64,000 nt of DNA from Alnus glutinosa (Eukaryota > Streptophyta > Magnoliopsida > Fagales > Betulaceae). Each line of letters begins with the position of its first letter. Positions within the stretch are counted from its first letter, which is position 1. Positions 58,490 to 64,000 of this stretch are shown here, one piece after another. A model generated the notes under the pieces. That model saw only the letters and a program-made list of their open reading frames with translations, did not search any database and was not told the origin of the DNA. The DNA lies in assembly GCF_958979055.1 (NCBI RefSeq), contig NC_084887.1, positions 23,495,044 through 23,559,043 on the forward strand. The letters run 5' to 3'. Both the position numbers and the translations under genes were made by a program.

Positions 58490-58730
58490 TTGAAGGATTT
58501 GTAGGATGCTCGTCTCTATGTAGAAGCCTCCGTCGTGGAAGTAGACTAAGATGGGAAGCTTTTGGTTTTGGGCGGCCGTTTGGTGGAGTGTAGGGAGGTA
58601 GAGATGAGCAGAGATGGAGGGGTCGTGTGAAATTGTGTACCTGTCAACCACGTCCCGTATCACTCTTGGAACCAAAACATGAGTCTTTTTGTTGTTCTTG
58701 TATAGAAAACGTCGAATTTTTTCCATAGCT
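58490..58730 (-). pseudogene. Plant carboxylesterase (CXE, alpha/beta hydrolase) fragment
   Basis: The minus-strand frame has MEKIRRFLYKNNKKTHVLVP, then SISAHLYLP, then KLPILVYFHDGGFYIETS. In plant carboxylesterases the last motif is HGGGF, the oxyanion hole; here the first Gly is Asp. The catalytic Ser, Asp and His lie further on and are not present. Confidence 0.75.
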
Positions 58731-59203
58731 TTAGCCTCCCTCATGAAGTCAAATTCATATCCAATCTTGAATGGCACAAAATGACAAAGAATTAGTCTCC
58801 AGAAACTGATGATCAAATTCAGAGTCATGCAGAAGCAAAACTACATTTATGTAAATAGGAAAACATTACAATTAGAGCATAAATTCAACAAATAAGAATT
58901 TAAGTTTTCCACAACTAAGAAATAGACTCAACAACTAACATCTAACCTTTTCCAGGCACTATCATCCTCAGATGTACGGGAAAACCAAGCCAATATCATA
59001 AGTAAGATACAAAAAAACGAAGAAAAAGAAAAGAAAAGAGGAAAATGGTGATCTAAGAAAAAAAACCAGTGAGGAAAATGGTCATCCTCAGCCTACAGTT
59101 ATTGGGAAGTTGTTCATAGGCATACCAACTTTTATAGGTTGTGATTCTCTTCAACAGCTAGTAGCCGTTGCTCGATTGTGATTCTCTTCAACTTTTCTAA
59201 GTT

Positions 59204-59467
59204 TTGTCTGGACGTGCGCTGGACTCGGTGACGATCATTGTGTATGATTATTTTCGAAATGGAAGTTCGTACAAGTTGGGTTTGGAATCGGTCATTGCTG
59301 GCAAGCATGGGGACGTGTTTGGGTTCGGAATGCTAGTGTTGGAAGCCGTTGTCAGAAAAAATAAGTTGGACTTGACCAGAGGCAAGGGAGAGGCGATGGG
59401 TTTGTTAGGGATTGCATGGAGCACGCATGAGAGGGGAGAGAAGGGTATTTTCGGGCTTTTGGGCTAA
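59204..59467 (+). pseudogene. Possible receptor-like kinase fragment
   Basis: The stretch KHGDVFGFGMLVLEAV resembles subdomain IX of plant receptor-like kinases (DVFSFGVLLLEV). The rest of the frame has no recognisable kinase signature, so the call is tentative. Confidence 0.3.
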
Positions 59468-59761
59468 AAGAGTCACCTACCATGCACGTGACTCAGTTTC
59501 CATCCATTTAGACGACACAAACTGACGGATGGAGCCAAAAAAACAAGCAATTAGTAGTTTGGGGGCTGAAATGCAAACACTGGTAGTTTGAGGGGTTATC
59601 CGGAGAAATGGTGATAGTTTGAGGGGCTAAATTGTATTTAACCCAAAAATATATTATTCTAAAAATAATATTCAATTATTTTGTATGATTCATTCCATTT
59701 TTGGGCTGATCTTATTCAATAAATAATCTTCAAATCTTATGCCTCATTTTCTCATGCATCA

Positions 59762-60990
59762 GTCTCACCAGATTAAAAAGAATTCGTCCTCGAATTCAAA
59801 TCATCTTTGCCTCGATCTTTTAGATGTCTAATCAATTCATTCCATTCTATACTTCTCAACACCAAAGCAACTTGATGCCAGAAGAAAGGCAACTTGCAAT
59901 CTAGCTATCACAATATGACTCTGAATATTAGATCTGAAATTACTCGCACCAACTTAAGATGAAATAATATTCACAAGCTCTTAATTGATTGTAATAAATT
60001 CACTCTCCGTAATTTTTTTCCAAAATTTTTTAATTCTTTCTTGATCACGAAAAATCAAAATTTCTTCCAACATACTAAAACAAAAGTCAAGATTTTCTTT
60101 AGGAAAATTTGACATAAAATTTTCAATCTCAAGAAAATCAACATAATTAACTTTCAGAAGACCCATTGAGATATTTCACTCTTTGGACTTTCATTAAACA
60201 CGTGACTATCCATTTTTTGTTCAACCTATTGAGCATATGACAAAAAACTTCCCTCTATAAGATCACTATTGATATATGTATCATAAGTTGATGGAGAATT
60301 CCAATCTACAAAACATTGATGTTGGTACAGTTTCCAGTTTGTTGACATGTCTCCTTTTCATTCGTTCTCTCCAATACCTACAAGACAATAAGATCAACAC
60401 AAGAGCTTGTCGGGTGTGCCGACAGGGTCTCACTCTGATGCTTAATTCAAGTTCTAATAGACAAATATCTGAGAATATGAGAGTACATGAATATCAGAGA
60501 GATCACAGAGTTTTGATACCTGAGGTAGCAACCTATTTATAGGCATGTAGTTCTGATATAATTGGAGTACTCTGATTATAGTTCAATTAGGAGTCTAATC
60601 CCAAATTGCATGGGATTAGGTCTTATCTCTTGGGGAGTCTAGTTCGGGTAGAACTACACTTTAACTGAATCAGAACAGGCACCTTACACCATATTTTGTG
60701 AGATAAGATCATCTCGAAAAAACTGGGATAGAGCCCCTCTGGCATCTTTTCAGGTAGTTATGGATCAGGCCTATCCCATAAATTCCGGCTGTAATATCAA
60801 GATAAGAATCTCAGCATACTCTATCCATATCACCTCATAGTAGTCAAGAGAAATCCGATCCCGAGACCAACTGGATATGAACATTCCGTACGTATTCTTA
60901 TTGTGTTCCTGCGACTAAAGTTCCGGGACATATTAGCAATATCAATCCTCAATTCTGGCAACCGAAGGATATTCTTGAGATTCACTAAGA
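59762..60990 (-). other. Interior of the Gypsy-like element with an LTR-like insertion
   Basis: Frames are decayed. The part from about 60376 to 60960 holds the block GTCGGGTGTGCCGACAGGGT plus TCTGATGC, shared with 41380-41430, and a reverse TATA-like box (ACCTATTTATAGG, about 60530). It is probably another minus-strand LTR fragment lodged in the interior. Confidence 0.4.
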
Positions 60991-60999
60991 AGTATTGGA

Positions 61000-61400
61000 G
61001 ACTGTGACGATTGACGGGTCTTCATGGGTCTTTCTTTGGGTCGGTTGAACCGATTGGGCCCAGAATTCGGTCATGGGCTTGCTTGGGCTTTGAGAATGAT
61101 AATTTTCCAAACAATTGAGAATGCTCTTCAACATCTTCTTCATGTTGAAACTCTTCATCCCGACCACGCTGTTCCCGAACTAGAATAGGATTCTGATACG
61201 GGTTCTCGAAATTGAATTATGAATCGTGACCGTTAATGTCGCAATACATCTCCATGTTTTGTGTTGCTAGACGTTGGGTTAACTCCACAACTTGCTGTTG
61301 CAAGTCTTCAATCATTACGTCTTGTACATTGCATTCATGGTAGAGAACTTCCTTATTCGGAACCTGTCCACGCCAACCACAACCACTAGCCATGAAAATT
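61000..61400 (-). pseudogene. Gypsy-type gag N-terminal fragment
   Basis: Just after the primer-site-like sequence the minus strand reads MASGCGWRGQVPNKEVLYHE, then MIEDLQQQVVELTQRLATQN, then EEDVEEHSQLFGK. A coiled-coil-like stretch of this kind opens many plant Gypsy gag proteins. In-frame stops occur (after NGHDS and after KKDP). No reverse transcriptase follows. Confidence 0.6.
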
Positions 61401-62100
61401 CACCTTAAGAAGACGCTAAGTTCTAATACCAAGTGACACAGGGCAAAATTAAGATTGTTCTAACAACGTATGATAGCAACAGAGACTATGAATTTAAGAT
61501 AGAAAATGGAATTCAGGAAGAGAGAAAATAACAAATAGGGAAAAGATAACCCCTAATTGCCCCAAATAAGTAAACATATAAATAACTCTAAAAGACTTAA
61601 AATTTAATTAATACTTTAAAACTTCATTCCAAAATAAATACAGACCTTCCTTTATATAGGCAATGTTTGAGTATTTTTCAAATATAATACTTGGACAAAA
61701 AGAATAAATAAAAATACAAAAAATAACCGTAACCTTGGAGACAAAGTGAAATTATTGTACAAAAAATAAAATATATTATTCTAAAAATAATATTCAAATA
61801 TTTTGTATGATTTTGTCCATTTTTGGGCTGATCTTATTTAATAAATAATTTTCAAATCTTATACATAATTTTCTCCTGCATCACAAACCTACAAATAGGG
61901 TACCTTCTATGAGGAGGTTTGGACTTAGGCTTAGACACAACGTCACAAACAAACTTTTTACCCTTATACTTGGAAGCAAAAATGAAAACAAGTTTTCTTT
62001 TAGTGATAGGAGGAGAACGTGATGAAGAAGAGATGGAAGATCTCATAGTAATAAATCTTTGACATTCTCCATCACTATAAGGCCTTTAAGAATTCAATAA

Positions 62101-62461
62101 TGGGATAATTGCATCACTGGTCCTTGAGGTTGGCCTAAATTACAAATCACTCTCCGTGGTACAAAAAGTTCATGGAGGGTCCTTATGGTAAACTATAATT
62201 ACGAATCACTCCTTGAATCTGTTTTCCGTTCACCAAGTTAACAGATTCCATTAGTTTGTCACGTCATACCTAATAGGATATCGATAGGTGGCCACCCCAG
62301 GCCTAGGGGAGGCTGTGCGTCACCTCTCAAACGTGGCTGGCCACCCCCGGCAACCACCCATTTTCTATTTTCTATTTTTTTAAAAAAAAATAATTTTTAA
62401 GTTTTATTTATATTTTTTTATTGTAGTGGACACATGTCGATTTTTTATTGGGTATGACGTG
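62101..62461. mobile_element. Truncated GC-cored inverted-repeat element
   Basis: Starts GGGATAATTGCATCACTGGTCC, the family seen inside 9740-10010, has GC-rich GGTGGCC/GGCCACCCC units at 62285-62365, and the two inner arms pair (CACGTCATACCTAATAGG with TTGGGTATGACGTG). The right outer arm is missing because the LTR at 62462 cuts it. Confidence 0.6.
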
Positions 62462-64000
62462 TAACAACCCGACTAGACACACCAATGCAATATAACATAA
62501 TGGCGTGCGTGGAATGGCACGTTATGCCGTACTTGTGAAACCTTACACAAACATAGCCAAATCAATCTAACTAAACCTGAAATATAAATTTATCTCAACA
62601 TCACCTCAGAGACAATAGTCTCGCAGCGGAATACCTATTTTATCTCATTTTTTTTTTCTTTTTTTTTTTTTCATCCAAAGACATCTCACAATATACATAA
62701 CATAATCAGAGCTAACAAGAGACATTTATCTTGATAAACGGTTACATTGTATCATTACAAAACAAGACAGTCTAAACACATGTGCCACATGCAGCATGAT
62801 CCCAAAACTACATCATAAGTGTGTGTGTTACAAAAAATGATGTAAACAAAAGATTGACTAAAAAGTTAGTCAAACGATCCCAAGGCACCTAATGGCCTCA
62901 TCCATAGTAGCCTAGGTATAAGGTTACAGAGTCAACATCCTCATCTTCTTCCTCATTACCTGCAACAACAACGTCTATGCGATTGTAGGGGGTTGTTAAC
63001 CACAATAACATAGGCGGATATATGAGTCCACATTTCTCAGCAATATAAGAACTCATTAACTTAAAACAATAAGTCGTCTTTAAGTTTCTACTGTGAGTTT
63101 ACAATATTAGCTATACTGAATTTTATGTTTCACTATAGTAAACCATAGCTAATGAAGTAGACACTATAGGGAAATAAATTTTTTACAAATTACCTTAGTT
63201 ATAAAAATTAACTTATAACTCAACTATACACATACATCATGTATTCTACATCATTGAGTGGAACACTAGCATATATGCACATTTCATAAACATCAATCCT
63301 TAACTCAAGAAAACCATTTTGTAATATATTAACACAAAACATATGCAACACCTTCATTCATTATTTTCATTATTTCTTGTTATGTTTCATTCTTTTCTCA
63401 CATAAGGGCCTGTACTCCCTTCGACTTACAAGAGGCTCGTACTCCTCTGCGTTTATGGCTGATGGGGCCCATACTCCCCACAATTAACTTCTTCAATTGT
63501 ATTACAGCACTGGGGCCCGTACTCTCGATATTATTATTAAGTTAACAACACTGTGTGGCCCATACTCCACACATGTTGGGGGCCATAGCCCCAAATGCAT
63601 TAGTCTCTTATTCTCATTTTCGTAATCTTAACTCTTTGTTTTGCATTCTTGTTTTCATCATCATTTCTTATCACATTTTCATCATTCATTACATACACAT
63701 TCCAACAATCATATGCAACATCATGTTATTTATAAAAAGAAATTATTCTTTACTTTCACAATCAAACCATATCTAACATCTTTTCTTTAACTTATTTTTG
63801 ACACATCTCATATCACGTATAAAGCACGTCTAACCCATTCTCTTTTCAATACACATTTCATTTATAAAGCATTTAAATTCTTAGGGCACAGTAAGTAATT
63901 ATACTTACAAATCCCCAACTTTAGAGAAGTTATCCCCCAACTCAAGCACAACTACAATGTAATATTGCCCCAAATATTAAATTCACATTTATAACACAAT
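62462..64000 (-). mobile_element. Gypsy-type LTR region, minus strand, running off the window
   Basis: Begins TGTAACAACCCGAC; in reverse this is GTCGGGTTGTTACA, a characteristic 3' end of plant Gypsy LTRs. No coding domain is visible before the window ends, and the other LTR boundary is outside. A hairpin array lies at 63404-63594. The call of a single long LTR is inferred; part of this could be interior. Confidence 0.5.
63404..63594. repeat. Array of six short hairpins with a shared 8-nt loop
   Basis: Hairpins lie at 63404-63421, 63431-63448, 63463-63480, 63511-63528, 63552-63573 and 63576-63594. Stems are AAGGG/CCCTT, AGAGG/CCTCT, TGGGG/CCCCA, TGGGG/CTCGA (one wobble, one mismatch), TGTGTGG/CCACACA and TTGGGG/CCCCAA. 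The first five loops are CCTGTACT, CTCGTACT, CCCATACT, CCCGTACT and CCCATACT, consensus CYCRTACT. The last is GCCATAG. Stems vary while pairing is kept. Spacers differ in length and sequence. Confidence 0.85.

Larger units (their letters stand above)
56750..59644. mobile_element. Pack-MULE: Mutator-like element carrying several gene fragments
   Basis: The two ends are inverted repeats of about 200 bp. The left starts GGGTTAAATAT and contains CCCCCTAAACTACCACT and TCAGTTTGTGCCG; the right, in reverse, starts GGGTTAAATACAATTTAGCC and contains CCCTCAAACTATCACC and TCAGTTTGTG. Both carry GTGCACGTGACTC or its near match close to the inner edge. The element splits an LTR whose intact sister copy (61434-61883) shows the uninterrupted target near 61760. 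AAAAATA is repeated at both junctions. Inside are pieces of at least three unrelated genes and no transposase. Confidence 0.85.
55730..61883 (-). mobile_element. LTR retrotransposon (Gypsy-like), minus strand, heavily nested
   Basis: Perfect 5-bp target duplication CAAAC flanks it (55725-55729 and 61884-61888). The 5' LTR is 61434-61883 (450 bp; on the minus strand it starts TGATGCAGGAGAAAATTATG and ends GCCCTGTGTCA, with TATA box CTATATAAAGG near 61655). Next to it is a primer-site-like TTGGTATTAGAACTTAGC. The 3' LTR is 55730-55908, 56610-56749 and 59645-59761, broken by two insertions. The interior (59762-61433) is only about 1.7 kb and keeps a gag-like start, so the copy is deleted for most of gag and all of pol. 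Confidence 0.85.

Overview
This window is nuclear DNA from a flowering plant, most likely a woody eudicot of the rosid type. The signs are intron-split genes with GT..AG junctions, AT-rich intergenic DNA, a PLS-class PPR gene, a class I TCP gene, and a dense, nested load of plant transposons (Copia and Gypsy LTR elements, Cassandra, Mutator-like, PIF/Harbinger, hAT, SINE). The species is not fixed by anything I can see. There are no operons; each gene stands alone among repeats.

Four genes look intact. (1) An intronless E/E+ type PPR protein gene lies on the minus strand (1366-3159). (2) A complete 12-exon hydroxymethylglutaryl-CoA synthase gene of the mevalonate pathway lies on the plus strand (11998-20212, 470 codons). 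Its catalytic Glu82, Cys120 and His250 are present and every exon junction keeps frame. (3) An intronless class I TCP transcription factor gene of the TCP9/TCP19 type lies on the plus strand (23195-24235). (4) A four-exon 2-oxoglutarate/Fe(II) oxygenase gene of the prolyl-4-hydroxylase type lies on the minus strand (47042-49276, 245 codons). A class III peroxidase pseudogene sits at 38859-40848, broken by frameshifts, stops and a small deletion.

The rest is mostly mobile DNA. From 3.4 to 11.8 kb there are DNA transposons: a PIF/Harbinger-like element carrying a lactate dehydrogenase fragment, an element with a long minisatellite core, a palindromic MITE, and two adjacent Mutator-like elements with perfect 9-bp target duplications ending about 260 bp upstream of the HMGS start codon. 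From 26.5 to 33.3 kb there are a SINE, LTR-like DNA, a decayed hAT transposase and a LINE RNase H fragment. From 35.4 to 38.8 kb a solo LTR is split by a deleted copy of its own family in the opposite orientation. From 41.3 to 46 kb there are Copia and other LTR fragments. At 51.1-52.3 kb there are nine copies of a 130-bp tandem repeat. At 53.66-53.89 kb there is a solo Cassandra LTR with its 5S rRNA-like core. From 55.7 to 61.9 kb a Gypsy-like element (TSD CAAAC) has one LTR disrupted by a GC-rich inverted-repeat element and by a 2.9-kb Pack-MULE. That Pack-MULE carries pieces of a UDP-glycosyltransferase, a plastidial-type pyruvate kinase, a carboxylesterase and possibly a kinase. The window ends in a Gypsy-type LTR region.

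The least ordinary signals are an array of short hairpins at 63404-63594, whose stems differ but pair internally around a near-constant 8-nt loop; the multi-gene Pack-MULE with an almost exact empty site in the sister LTR; the gene-fragment-carrying PIF/Harbinger-like element; and the repeated appearance of GGGGTGGC-type GC-rich cores inside transposons with unrelated ends. All calls come from reading the sequence. No database search was run.
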